A DNA stretch of 64,000 nt, from positions 1-64,000 of the forward strand of contig NZ_CAJZAR010000061.1 in the NCBI RefSeq assembly GCF_914484835.1. Direction: 5' to 3'. The notes beneath the pieces are model-generated. The model ran no database searches and was not told where the DNA came from. It saw nothing but the letters and a program-made list of their open reading frames with translations. This stretch comes from Paraburkholderia tropica (lineage in GTDB: Bacteria > Pseudomonadota > Gammaproteobacteria > Burkholderiales > Burkholderiaceae). Within the stretch, counting starts at the first letter, position 1, and every line of letters begins with the position of its first letter. Position numbers and translations under genes: made by a program. Below are positions 1 to 8,028 of the stretch, piece after piece.

Positions 1-372
1 CACGCCGCCGAGCGCGAAGCGGCCACGCTGAGCTATGCCGAACAACGCGCGCTCGACCTGGGCCTCGCGCTCGCGGGCGGCGCGCACACGCTGCTGCTCG
101 ACGAACCCACGGCGGGCATGAACCGCGCCGAGGCCGCGCGCGCGATGGCGCTGATCCGCGCGACCACGGCGGGCAAGACGCTGCTGCTCGTCGAGCACGA
201 CATGGACGCCGTGTTCGGTCTCGCCGACCGCGTCTCGGTGCTGGTGCAAGGACGCGTGATCGCCACCGGCACGCCGCAGGCGATCCGCGCCGATGCGGCC
301 GTGCGCGAGGCGTATCTGGGCGCGGATTTCGGTGCAAACGGCGGTGCAAACTTCGGCGCGTCATCATCATGA
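1..372 (+). CDS. Branched-chain amino acid/urea-type ABC transporter ATPase (LivG-like), 3' part
   Basis: The frame is open from the first base, so the 5' end lies outside the window. The visible part starts just before the ABC signature region (LSYAEQRALDLGLALA), followed by Walker B (LLLDEPTAGMN) and the H-loop (LLLVEHDMDAVFGLADRV). The LSYAEQR form of the signature and the 'EHDMD' H-loop are typical of LivG/UrtD ATPases that pair with a LivF/UrtE partner on the cytoplasmic face of an importer. Its stop codon overlaps the start of the next gene (ATGA), so the two subunits are translationally coupled. The substrate cannot be read from this part; urea and branched-chain amino acids are the main options. 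Confidence 0.9.
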   Translation, partial: HAAEREAATLSYAEQRALDLGLALAGGAHTLLLDEPTAGMNRAEAARAMALIRATTAGKTLLLVEHDMDAVFGLADRVSVLVQGRVIATGTPQAIRADAAVREAYLGADFGANGGANFGASSS

Positions 373-1097
373 GCATGACGAACGAAGCGCTCCTCGAAGT
401 CGCGGGCCTGCGCGCGTGGTACGGCGCGAGCCAGGTGCTGCACGGCGTCGATCTGCGGATGCATGCGAGCGAGGTCGTCGCGCTCGCGGGCCGCAACGGC
501 TCGGGCCGCTCGACCTTCGCGAAGGCGCTGATGTCGATGGTCGCCGCCGATGGCGCGCGTCGCTTCGCGGGCGCCGATCTCGCGCCGCTGCGGACCTTCG
601 AGATCGCGCGCCTCGGCCTCGGCTACGTGGCGGAGCAGCGCGACGTGTTCCCGACACTGAGCGTCGACGAGAACCTGCGCCTCGGCGCGGTGAAGCCGCG
701 CAAGGGCCGCCGCGCGCCGCGCTTCACGCTCGACGACGCGCGCGCGCTGTTTCCGATCCTGCACGAGCGCCGCGCCGCGCGCGCGGGCGTGCTCTCGGGC
801 GGCGAGCAGCAGATGCTCGCGCTGGCGCGCGCACTGATGGGCGATCCCGATCTGCTGATCGTCGACGAACCGGCCGAGGGCTTGTCCGCGCAAATGACCG
901 CGCGTGTCGGCGACGCGTTGCGCGCCTTGCGCGAACGCGGCGTTGCCGTGCTGCTGATCGAGCAGCGGCTCGCACTCGCGCCCGCGCTCGCGGATCGCAT
1001 CGCGGTGATGGGGCATGGGCGCATCGTGTTCGAGGGCGCGCCGGGCGAACTCGCGCAGCGCGAGGACATCGTGCGCGAATGGCTCGGCGTCGGCTAA
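369..1097 (+). CDS. Branched-chain amino acid/urea-type ABC transporter ATPase (LivF/UrtE-like)
   Basis: A 242-residue single ABC domain, the usual LivF/UrtE length. Signature LSGGEQQMLALARAL lies near residue 140 and Walker B LLIVDEPAEGL follows. The H-loop reads LIEQR, and lack of His there is normal for LivF/UrtE. The Walker A reads GRNGSGRST: the nearly invariant Lys is Arg at residue 47 (codon CGC, 507-509). This could weaken ATP binding, or the LivG-like partner may carry the stronger site. The gene overlaps the upstream ATPase by 4 nt and is the last gene of its operon. It is convergent with the next gene, with only 14 nt between the stop codons. Confidence 0.92.
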   Translation: MSMTNEALLEVAGLRAWYGASQVLHGVDLRMHASEVVALAGRNGSGRSTFAKALMSMVAADGARRFAGADLAPLRTFEIARLGLGYVAEQRDVFPTLSVDENLRLGAVKPRKGRRAPRFTLDDARALFPILHERRAARAGVLSGGEQQMLALARALMGDPDLLIVDEPAEGLSAQMTARVGDALRALRERGVAVLLIEQRLALAPALADRIAVMGHGRIVFEGAPGELAQREDIVREWLGVG

Positions 1098-1111
1098 GGA
1101 TCGTTGCGCGA

Positions 1112-2026
1112 TCAACTAGCTGATGCGACGCGCGCGAGCGCCGTCATCGGGCCGATTTGCGCGAGCGTGTCGCACTGCTGCGCGTCGCGCACGAACAGCG
1201 AACCGGCGAAGCCGAGCGCGTTGATCGAGATGCCATCGACGCGCTCCTGCGCGCGCGGCACCATCAGCATCCAGCGGCGCGTGACGAGCAGGTTGTAGGG
1301 CGCGCGCTGATGCGCGAGTCCATCGATATCGATCGCGCCGATTCCCACTGCGTCGAGCAACGCGCGATAGGTCTGCCATGCGTTGCGCGCGGCATCGTCG
1401 GCGCTGCCTTGCAGGAGATCGAGCGTGGCGAACGCGTGCGCGAAGGGCAAGTTCGGCACGCACGAGAGACCGTTTTCCTTTTGCGCCGATGGCCATAAAA
1501 CTTCCATCGGCACGGCGGGCCCGCGCGCATCGAGCGGCAGCGGCACGGCCTGCAAATGCTTGTGCGGCTGACTCGCGCCTGCTGCCTCGCCGCCGTTGTA
1601 AAAACCGAGTGCATCGAAGCCGCGCAAGGCCACGAGCAGCGCCGCGAAATCATCGCGATCGAGCAGCGCTTCCTGCGGCACGAAACGCCGCGTGACGATC
1701 AGCAGATGATCGTCGATCACGTTGTACTTGTTGAGCAGCGCGAGGTGTGTCGGCGTGAGCGCACCGACGCAGAGATCGTCCTCGCAGGGCAGAAACGGAT
1801 TGCGGCGCGGAGCGGCGGGCGCATTGCCCTGAGAGACCTCGGTGCGCCGCGCCATCTCCTTGCGTGCGAGGCTCGACACCTGGCGCACGGCGAAACGCAC
1901 GCCGCCTTCGTCGAGATGCGTGAGCACGGTCTCGATCGGTTTCAGCGCGCCGCATTGCAACGCGTGGCGCGTTTGCGCGTCGAGCGCGGCGCGCAGCGTG
2001 GTGGCGGTGAGCGGCGTCGAGGTCAT
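1112..2026 (-). CDS. ATP adenylyltransferase / Ap4A phosphorylase-like HIT-superfamily protein
   Basis: The 304-residue protein resembles the Apa1/Apa2 type of diadenosine-tetraphosphate phosphorylase. Near residue 155 it has GASQPHKHLQAVPLP, the HxHxQ-type nucleotidyl-transfer motif of this branch of the HIT fold. Upstream is the conserved NPFLPCEDDL...LLNKYNVIDDHLLIVTR block, with the N-(K)-Y-N/H-L type substrate contacts. Such enzymes split Ap4A into ATP and ADP using phosphate. It is a single cytosolic gene with no obvious partners. No good Shine-Dalgarno precedes the first ATG, so the start could move by a few codons. Family assignment is firm; the exact direction and substrate are inferred. 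Confidence 0.85.
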   Translation of the reverse strand: MTSTPLTATTLRAALDAQTRHALQCGALKPIETVLTHLDEGGVRFAVRQVSSLARKEMARRTEVSQGNAPAAPRRNPFLPCEDDLCVGALTPTHLALLNKYNVIDDHLLIVTRRFVPQEALLDRDDFAALLVALRGFDALGFYNGGEAAGASQPHKHLQAVPLPLDARGPAVPMEVLWPSAQKENGLSCVPNLPFAHAFATLDLLQGSADDAARNAWQTYRALLDAVGIGAIDIDGLAHQRAPYNLLVTRRWMLMVPRAQERVDGISINALGFAGSLFVRDAQQCDTLAQIGPMTALARVASAS

Positions 2027-2074
2027 CGGCGAATCATGGGCGATTCATTGACGATTCACAGGCAAACGCGGCGC

Positions 2075-2560
2075 TCAGGCCTTGTAGCCGATCGCGCGCA
2101 GCAGATCCTTGCGCCAGCGCACATCGTCCTCGGTCTCGACGCCGAGCGGCGGCGCGCCGTCCACCACGCCGACGATGCCGCGTCCACGGTCGGTTTCGGC
2201 GATCAGCACCTCGGTCGGATTGGCCGTCGCGCAGAAGATGCGGCAGACCTCGGGCACGGCTTTCACGGCGTTGAGCACGTTGACCGGAAAGAAGCCGTCG
2301 CCGAGAAACACGATGAAGCTATGGCCCGCCGCGATGCGCAGCGCGTTCTCCGTCGCCATCTCGACGAGCGCCTCGTGCGTGCCCGAGCGGCGCACGAGGC
2401 GCTTGCCCGACGCTTCGCAGAAGGCCAGCCCGAACGCGATGCCCGGCGCCGCGCCGTAGAGCGCTTCGTGCAGGTCCTCGACCGTTTTGATGAAGTGCGA
2501 TTGCCCGAGGATGAAGTTGGTCGCTTCGGGCTTGACGATTTCAACCGTGGAAAGCTGCAT
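2075..2560 (-). CDS. Adenosine-specific kinase family protein (DUF355)
   Basis: At 161 residues it matches the full length of the adenosine-specific kinase family (PF04008), best known from archaea and scattered in bacteria. Family blocks seen include FILGQSHFIKTVEDLHEAL at the N-terminus, GLAFCEASGKRLVRRSG, GHSFIVFLGDGFFPVNVLNAVK and IFCATANPTEVLIAETDRGRGIVGVVDG. The biochemical role of bacterial members is poorly established. A GAGG ribosome site lies 7 nt before the ATG. It stands 49 nt upstream of the Ap4A-phosphorylase-like gene on the same strand, so the two may be co-transcribed and share a link to adenosine nucleotides (inference). Confidence 0.85.
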   Translation of the reverse strand: MQLSTVEIVKPEATNFILGQSHFIKTVEDLHEALYGAAPGIAFGLAFCEASGKRLVRRSGTHEALVEMATENALRIAAGHSFIVFLGDGFFPVNVLNAVKAVPEVCRIFCATANPTEVLIAETDRGRGIVGVVDGAPPLGVETEDDVRWRKDLLRAIGYKA

Positions 2561-2647
2561 GGCGAACCTCGCGCGGACGTCTCGAAGGCAGGTCCTTCAA
2601 GCATGGTTCGAAGTCGCGGCCAATGCAAGCGGCGCGGATCGGACATG

Positions 2648-2686
2648 AAAAAACGGCCGGCGCCTGTGCAGGCAGCCGGCCGTTTT
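2648..2686 (-). terminator. Intrinsic terminator after the MFS exporter gene
   Basis: Arms 2650-2661 and 2675-2686 (aaaacggccggc / gccggccgtttt) are perfect complements, and the interior gcctg...caggc extends the stem past one bulged A. On the minus strand the hairpin is followed by six T. It lies 28 nt beyond the MFS stop codon. Confidence 0.8.
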
Positions 2687-2713
2687 CCGTGCAGGAAGAT
2701 CGTTGCAGCGAGC

Positions 2714-3985
2714 TTACGCGGCCTTCGCCGCCCGTTTCTTGCCTTCGACGTCGGGCAGGAACACCGTCAGGATGCCGATCAGCGGCAGGAACGAGCAGAC
2801 CTTGTAGACGAAGCCGATGCTGGTGGCATCCGCGAGCTGGCCGAGCACGGCCGCGCCGATGCCGCCCAGACCGAACGCGAAGCCGAAGAACAGGCCCGCG
2901 ACCATGCCCACCTTGCCCGGAATCAGTTCCTGCGCATAGACGAGGATCGCCGAGAACGCCGAGGCCAGCACCACGCCGATGATCACCGTCAGCACGCTGG
3001 TCCAGAACAGGTTCGCGTAGGGCAGCAGCAGCGTGAACGGCGCGACGCCCAGGATCGAACCCCAGATCACGTATTTACGGCCGATGCGGTCGCCCACCGG
3101 GCCGCCGATGATCGTGCCCGCAGCCACGGCGGCGAGGAACACGAACAGGTGGACCTGCGCGGCCTGCACGGGCAGATGGAAGCGGTCGATCAGATAGAAC
3201 GTGAAGTAGCTGTTGATGCTCGAGAGGTAGAAGTACTTCGAGAACACCAGCAGCACGAGGATGCTGATGGCCATCGCCACGCGTCCACGCGAGAGCGCGA
3301 CGGCGGGCGCTTCGGCGCGCTTCTTCTTGAGATTCGGATGCGCCTTGTACCAGCGGCCGATCTGCGTGAGCACGAACATCGCCACCAGCGCGGCCACCGA
3401 GAACCACGCGATGCTGCGCTGGCCGTGCGGAATGATGATCACGGCGGCGAGCAGCGGTCCGAGCGACGAGCCCGCGTTGCCGCCCACCTGGAACAGCGAC
3501 TGCGCGAGGCCGTGGCGGCCGCCCGAAGCCATGCGCGCAACCCGCGACGACTCCGGGTGGAACACCGACGAGCCGCAGCCCACCAGCGCGGCGGCCACCA
3601 GCAGCACGCCAAACGAGGGCGCCACCGACATCAGCAGCAGGCCGCACAGCGTGAAGCCCATGCCGACGGGCAGCGAGTACGGCATCGGGCGCTTGTCCGT
3701 ATAGACGCCGACGAGCGGCTGGAGCAGCGACGCCGTGATTTGATAAGTGAGCGTGATCAGGCCGATCTGCGTGAACGACAGCGCGAAGTTGTCCTTGAGC
3801 ATCGGATAGATGGCCAGGATCAGCGACTGGATCATGTCGTTGAGCAGGTGCGAAAAACTGATCGCGCCGAGCACGCTGTAGACCGTGCGCTGCACGGCGG
3901 GCGTGGCGGGTGTTGCGTTGGCGGTGGACGCTGCGGACGCAGCGGCCGCGCCGGACAGGGCGCGCTTGTCGAGGCTGGTTTCCAT
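2714..3985 (-). CDS. MFS transporter, fosmidomycin-resistance (Fsr) family
   Basis: About 423 residues with some twelve hydrophobic segments. MFS loop motifs are visible (GVYTDKRPMP after TM2; GGPVGDRIGRK in the second half), as are family-typical stretches FSHLLNDMIQSLILAIYPMLK and VFHPESSRVARMASGGRHGLAQS. Fsr-type proteins are proton-driven exporters in the inner membrane. The start chosen is the ATG at 3985 (METSLDKRA); an upstream in-frame ATG at 4009 adds eight non-conserved residues, and neither has a strong ribosome site. The N-terminal 35 residues are Ala/Thr-rich. The gene stands alone and ends in a clear terminator. The natural substrate is unknown. Confidence 0.88.
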   Translation of the reverse strand: METSLDKRALSGAAAASAASTANATPATPAVQRTVYSVLGAISFSHLLNDMIQSLILAIYPMLKDNFALSFTQIGLITLTYQITASLLQPLVGVYTDKRPMPYSLPVGMGFTLCGLLLMSVAPSFGVLLVAAALVGCGSSVFHPESSRVARMASGGRHGLAQSLFQVGGNAGSSLGPLLAAVIIIPHGQRSIAWFSVAALVAMFVLTQIGRWYKAHPNLKKKRAEAPAVALSRGRVAMAISILVLLVFSKYFYLSSINSYFTFYLIDRFHLPVQAAQVHLFVFLAAVAAGTIIGGPVGDRIGRKYVIWGSILGVAPFTLLLPYANLFWTSVLTVIIGVVLASAFSAILVYAQELIPGKVGMVAGLFFGFAFGLGGIGAAVLGQLADATSIGFVYKVCSFLPLIGILTVFLPDVEGKKRAAKAA

Positions 3986-4009
3986 ATGTCTTGAGCAGGA
4001 GAGCATCAC

Positions 4010-4488
4010 GCGGGCGTCGTCTGAAAGCGCGAGGCGATCAATGCGGCGACGGCATGAAAGGGTCGTATATAGGAGTTATGAAGCGCAGTGTAATGTGTCT
4101 TGGACGAATCGTACGGACAAGTTTTGTCGCGAATCGGACACGCGGAAAAGCGCAATCGCCGCGACGCCTTGCCGCAGGCGGCCGCGCGGCGAGGGAAATT
4201 TCGCGCGGCAATTTTGGCGGCAAATTTTGGCCGGTTATAACCCGCCAGGATGCGCGAATACTTTCGCGCAACATACGGGGCCGGAATGCGGGCGATGCGG
4301 CCAGCGCGACACGTCAGGACATTAAAGATCGCGCGGCGCCGTGCCGTTGACCGGAGTTGAGGCGTTGCGCCATGCATGAGCCGCCACGAGCGGCCAGCGA
4401 GAGGCGTCGGCGGGTTTCGGCGGTTATCGCGGAGCCGAAAAACAGCTGACGCGGCGCGCGTCGTACAACAAGCTGGAGACCGATAACG
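4010..4488. other. 479-nt intergenic region between MFS exporter and chemoreceptor
   Basis: No convincing gene. It contains a perfect 8-bp inverted repeat (4251-4258 / 4263-4270, tgcgcgaa...ttcgcgca), a small direct repeat around 4210-4230 (aattttggcgg, then aaattttggcc), and a sigma-28-like promoter at 4323-4350. The stretch around 4050-4240 is noticeably more A+T-rich than the flanking genes, as expected for divergent promoters. Confidence 0.5.
4323..4350 (+). promoter_or_regulatory. Possible sigma-28 (FliA) promoter of the chemoreceptor gene
   Basis: TAAAGATC (4323-4330) and GCCGTTGA (4343-4350) each match 6 of 8 positions of the flagellar sigma-28 consensus (TAAAGTTT / GCCGATAA). The spacer is 12 nt where 11 is usual. 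It lies about 140 nt before the chemoreceptor start, a class of gene commonly under FliA. Similarity only. Confidence 0.35.
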
Positions 4489-6201
4489 ATGAGAGCAATG
4501 ACTGAAGCGGGCCGCCACGCGGGGTTCGTGCCGGACGAGTTGGGGGCGCCAGGCGGCAACGGCGCGGCGGGGAGCGGCAAAGGCAAGGGTAGCGGCAAGG
4601 GCAAAAAGCAGCGCGCCGCCGTCAACACGCGCGCGGACGCGTCGCGCCTTTCGGTGAAAGCGACGCTGCGTTTGGCGTTCGCGGTGGTGCTGGTGGGCAC
4701 GCTCGCGATCGGCGCGTTCTCGCTCACGCAGATCAGCCGCCTCAACGATTCGACGGAATCGATCTACGAGCAGGGTCACGTCGCGAGCCGCGCCGCCGAG
4801 GAAGCGCGCGGTCACGTGCTGCGCGCGAGCCGCTCGCAGAAGATGCTGCTCACGGCCACCACGGCCAGGGAGCGCGACGAACTCGGCGACGGCATCGAAA
4901 AGGATCTGTCCGCCATCGTCGACGAGATGAAGGTGCTCGACGACCATGCCTCCGGCACCGCCGCGCTCGCCTCCCAGAAACAGTTCAGCGGCGCCGTGCA
5001 GGCCTGGAGCGGCCATCTGCGCGACTTCGTCACGCTCGTGAAGGCGCAGCCGCTCGATCTTTCGCAGATGAGCTGGCAGGTCGGCACCCAGGACGTCTCG
5101 CTGCTGGTCGAAACCGAAAAGCTCGAAAAACTCGTCGATCAACTCGTCGAGCAGCGCGGCGCGGCGGCCAAGGCGACCATCGCGGCGTCGGCGTTCATCT
5201 TCAAGTCGTCGTTCGTGATGATGGCGGCGGCCACGGTCGCGCTGTTCGTCGTGGCGTTCTTCGTCAGCGAATGGGTCGTGCGGCGGCTGTCGCGCGCGCT
5301 CGGCGGCGAGCCCGCGCATGCGAAGGCGATCGCCGCGCGCATCGCCTCGGGCGATCTCGCGCAGCCGGTCGTCGTGCGCGAGCGCGACGCGCAAAGCATG
5401 CTCGGCGCACTGCGCGACATGCAGCAGGGTCTCTCGACGACGGTCGCGGAAATTGCCGCGAGCGCGGAAGCTATCGCCGCTGCTTCGGGCCAGATCTCGA
5501 CCGGCAATCTCGATCTTTCGCAGCGCACCGAGGAGCAGGCCGTCGCGCTCGAACGCACGGCCAGCAGCATGGAGCAGCTCACATCGACGGTGCGCCTGAA
5601 CGCGGAGAACGCGCAGCAGGCCAGCACGCTCGCAGGCAACGCGTCGCAGATCGCGGAGAAGGGCGGCGCCGTGGTGGGCCGCGTGGTCGCGACGATGGGC
5701 GAGATCAACGAGAGCGCCAAGAGCATCGCGGACATCATCGGCGTGATCGAGGGCATCGCGTTTCAGACCAATATTCTCGCGCTGAATGCAGCCGTGGAAG
5801 CGGCGCGCGCAGGCGAGGAAGGGCGCGGCTTCTCGGTGGTCGCGGGCGAAGTGCGCAATCTCGCGCAGCGCAGCGCGGCGGCGGCCAAGGAGATCAAGAC
5901 GCTGATCAGCGCCTCGGTCGAGCGCGTGGCGAACGGCTCGACGCTCGCCACCGACGCAGGCAACACGATGGACGAAGTCGTGAAGGCGGTGCGCCGCGTG
6001 AACGACATCATCGGCGAGATTTCGGCGGCGTCGAGCGAGCAGCGCGCGGGCATCGAGGAAATCAGCCGCGCGGTCACGCAGATGGATTCGGGCACGCAGC
6101 AGAACGCGGCGCTCGTGGAAGAAGCGACGGCCGCTGCGCAATCGCTCGACGATCAGGCGAAGGTGCTCAAGCGGCTGGTCGGCAAGTTTCATCTGGCCTG
6201 A
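4489..6201 (+). CDS. Methyl-accepting chemotaxis protein
   Basis: 570 residues. In order: a basic Gly/Lys/Ser-rich cytoplasmic tail (residues 1-55, with GSGKGKGSGKGKK), TM1 near 62-85, a periplasmic four-helix-type sensor (about 86-240), TM2 near 243-262, HAMP (about 263-315), and a signalling domain with the hairpin tip EGIAFQTNILALNAAVEAARAGE and GRGFSVVAGEVRNLAQRSA. Methylation helices flank the tip (class 36H layout by appearance). It signals to CheA/CheW in the polar array. The C-terminus ends ...VGKFHLA, without a CheR/CheB docking pentapeptide of the NWETF type. The first ATG has GGAG upstream; a second ATG is three codons in. The ligand cannot be predicted. Confidence 0.95.
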   Translation: MRAMTEAGRHAGFVPDELGAPGGNGAAGSGKGKGSGKGKKQRAAVNTRADASRLSVKATLRLAFAVVLVGTLAIGAFSLTQISRLNDSTESIYEQGHVASRAAEEARGHVLRASRSQKMLLTATTARERDELGDGIEKDLSAIVDEMKVLDDHASGTAALASQKQFSGAVQAWSGHLRDFVTLVKAQPLDLSQMSWQVGTQDVSLLVETEKLEKLVDQLVEQRGAAAKATIAASAFIFKSSFVMMAAATVALFVVAFFVSEWVVRRLSRALGGEPAHAKAIAARIASGDLAQPVVVRERDAQSMLGALRDMQQGLSTTVAEIAASAEAIAAASGQISTGNLDLSQRTEEQAVALERTASSMEQLTSTVRLNAENAQQASTLAGNASQIAEKGGAVVGRVVATMGEINESAKSIADIIGVIEGIAFQTNILALNAAVEAARAGEEGRGFSVVAGEVRNLAQRSAAAAKEIKTLISASVERVANGSTLATDAGNTMDEVVKAVRRVNDIIGEISAASSEQRAGIEEISRAVTQMDSGTQQNAALVEEATAAAQSLDDQAKVLKRLVGKFHLA

Positions 6202-6229
6202 CGCATTATTCGTCGTGGGCAGGTAAAGC

Positions 6230-6258
6230 AAAACGCCGCGTTTTACGCGGCGTTTTTT
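6230..6258. terminator. Bidirectional terminator between chemoreceptor and iolB
   Basis: Arms 6230-6240 and 6246-6256 (aaaacgccgcg / cgcggcgtttt) enclose a 5-nt loop, with six T on the plus strand and a run of A before the stem. It serves the two convergent genes. Confidence 0.9.
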
Positions 6259-6271
6259 CATGGCGATGCGC

Positions 6272-7075
6272 TTACTTCGCGTCGCGCTCGATGATCCACT
6301 CGTGCGCGGGATCGTTATGGAAATGCCACTCGCGCGTGGGGCCCGCCATCACGTTCAGATAGTACGAGTCGTACCCGTAGGGCACCACGACAGGGTGATA
6401 GCCGCGCGGCACCATCACCACGTCGTGATCCTCCACGGCGAGCGTTTCGTCGAGATCGCGCGCGTCGGTGTAGACGCGCTGAAACGCGAAGCCCTGCTGC
6501 GGATTCAGGCGATGGTAATACGTCTCTTCTAGCGCGCTTTCCTGCGGCAGCCGGTCGGCGTCGTGCTTGTGCGGCGGATAGCTCGACGAATGCCCCGACG
6601 GCGTGCGCACTTCCACCACGAGCAGCGATTCGGCGGGCTCGCTCTGCGGAAGAATATCGCAGACGTAGCGCGTATTCGCGCTCTTGCCGCGCGTCGAGCG
6701 CTTCATCTGCGAAGGCTCGATCAGGCGCACGGGCAGCGTGCCTTTGGCGGGCGCGCTCGCGACGCCCACTTCGGCGTCGCGCGTCGCGCGCACGGTGGCC
6801 TTCACGCCAGGCGGCACGTAGAGCGCGACCGGCGCGGCGTCCTCGAACACGCTGTCGCGCGAGCCGAGGCTCGAATAGCGCTCACCATTCGCTTCGATAT
6901 CCACGGCGCCCGAGAGCACGACGATGCAGCTTTCACGGTCGGTCTCGTGCACGTAGACCAGTTCGTCCTTGCCCAGCCGGTACGCGGCGAAGCCGACATA
7001 ACGCCAGCCCGCGCTAACGGGCGTGACGCGCGCGATTGTCTGGCCTTCGCGCGCGGCCTTGACGAGCAGGCTCAT
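6272..7075 (-). CDS. iolB: 5-deoxy-glucuronate isomerase
   Basis: 267 residues of the KduI/IolB cupin family. It converts 5-deoxy-glucuronate to 2-deoxy-5-keto-D-gluconate in inositol breakdown. Diagnostic stretches include GWRYVGFAAYRLGKDE, RTPSGHSSSYPPHKHD (metal-binding His pair), LEETYYHRLNPQQGFAFQRVYTD and VMVPRGYHPVVVPYGYDSYYLNVMAG near the C-terminus. The ATG overlaps the stop of iolE by 4 nt, and this is the last gene of the inositol operon, followed by a terminator. Confidence 0.96.
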   Translation of the reverse strand: MSLLVKAAREGQTIARVTPVSAGWRYVGFAAYRLGKDELVYVHETDRESCIVVLSGAVDIEANGERYSSLGSRDSVFEDAAPVALYVPPGVKATVRATRDAEVGVASAPAKGTLPVRLIEPSQMKRSTRGKSANTRYVCDILPQSEPAESLLVVEVRTPSGHSSSYPPHKHDADRLPQESALEETYYHRLNPQQGFAFQRVYTDARDLDETLAVEDHDVVMVPRGYHPVVVPYGYDSYYLNVMAGPTREWHFHNDPAHEWIIERDAK

Positions 7076-7995
7076 GCTGCCTCCTTCGTTCGGGAAAGTG
7101 TTTCGATATCCGAATCAACCAGCGATCGCAGCGTGCGATAGCCCTTCTGCGCATATGCATACGACGGCGCGATCACGGGATCCTGCTCGGCTTCCACGAC
7201 GAGCCAGCCGCGATAGCCATGCTGCTTGAGCTTCGCGATGATCGACGCGAAATCCACCGCGCCATCGCCGGGCACCGAAAACGCGCCCGCAAGCACCGCA
7301 TCGAGAAAGCTCCAGTTGCGATTGCGCGCGAGCTTGACGACGGCGGGGCGCACGTCCTTGCAATGCACGTGGCACACACGCGCGATGTGCTTGTCGAGTT
7401 CCGTCACCGGATCGCCGCCCGCGAAGGTGATATGGCCCGCGTCGAACAGCAGGCCCACGGCGTCGCTCGTGCGCGCCATCAGCTTGTCGACATCGGCGGG
7501 CGTTTCCACATACGCGCCCATGTGGTGGTGATACGCGAGGCGCACGCCGCGCGAGAGCGTGTGACGCGCGAAGGCATCGACGCGCGCGGCGTAGTCGTCC
7601 CATTGCTGCTCGCTGAAAAAGCGCGGGCGCTGATACAGCGGACGCGGCGCGCCCTGGATCGAATCGGCGACTTCGCCATAGACCATGACCGTCGCGCCGT
7701 TCTGCGCGAGCAGATCGAGATGGCGGTCCACGGCGGCGATTTCCTCTTCGACGCTGCGTTTCGCGAGCATGCCCGAATACCAGCCCGATACCAGCGACAA
7801 GTCGTATTGCGCGAGCAGCGCCTTGAGCGCCTGCGGCTCGCGCGGAAACTTGTTGCCGAGTTCGAAGCCTTCGTAACCGATCTCGCGGCCTTCGGTCAGC
7901 GCCGTGGAAAGCGGCGTCTCGCCGCCGAGCGAAGGCAGGTCGTCGTTCATCCACGACAGCGGATTGATGCCGATGCGTACGTCAAATGCGCTCAT
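7072..7995 (-). CDS. iolE: Inosose dehydratase (myo-inosose-2 dehydratase)
   Basis: 307 residues, TIM-barrel of the xylose-isomerase-like family. It dehydrates 2-keto-myo-inositol to a trihydroxycyclohexane-dione. Characteristic segments: IGINPLSWMNDDLPSLGG at the N-terminus, YEGFELGNKFP, LAYHHHMGAYVETPADVDKLM and HCKDVRP (metal-binding His/Glu/Asp residues of the barrel). A GAGGAA ribosome site sits 5 nt before the ATG. It lies 33 nt after iolD and overlaps iolB. Confidence 0.96.
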   Translation of the reverse strand: MSAFDVRIGINPLSWMNDDLPSLGGETPLSTALTEGREIGYEGFELGNKFPREPQALKALLAQYDLSLVSGWYSGMLAKRSVEEEIAAVDRHLDLLAQNGATVMVYGEVADSIQGAPRPLYQRPRFFSEQQWDDYAARVDAFARHTLSRGVRLAYHHHMGAYVETPADVDKLMARTSDAVGLLFDAGHITFAGGDPVTELDKHIARVCHVHCKDVRPAVVKLARNRNWSFLDAVLAGAFSVPGDGAVDFASIIAKLKQHGYRGWLVVEAEQDPVIAPSYAYAQKGYRTLRSLVDSDIETLSRTKEAA

Positions 7996-8028
7996 GTGCG
8001 TTCCTCGATCTGTGGAGCGTCGCGTGCT

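Noticed and set aside
950..975. Missing His in the H-loop of the LivF-like ATPase as a defect
   Set aside because: LivF and UrtE proteins normally have VEQN/VEQK-type sequences here, so this is family-typical, unlike the Walker A change.
1556..3994. Long plus-strand open frame (about 812 codons) across three minus-strand genes
   Set aside because: Its translation is low-complexity Arg/Ala/His/Glu-rich and has no family match; it is the antisense shadow of well-recognised genes in high-GC DNA.
4251..4270. Perfect 8-bp inverted repeat as an operator of the chemoreceptor gene
   Set aside because: Short CG-rich palindromes of this kind are expected by chance in such DNA and it is over 200 nt from the start; noted but not called.
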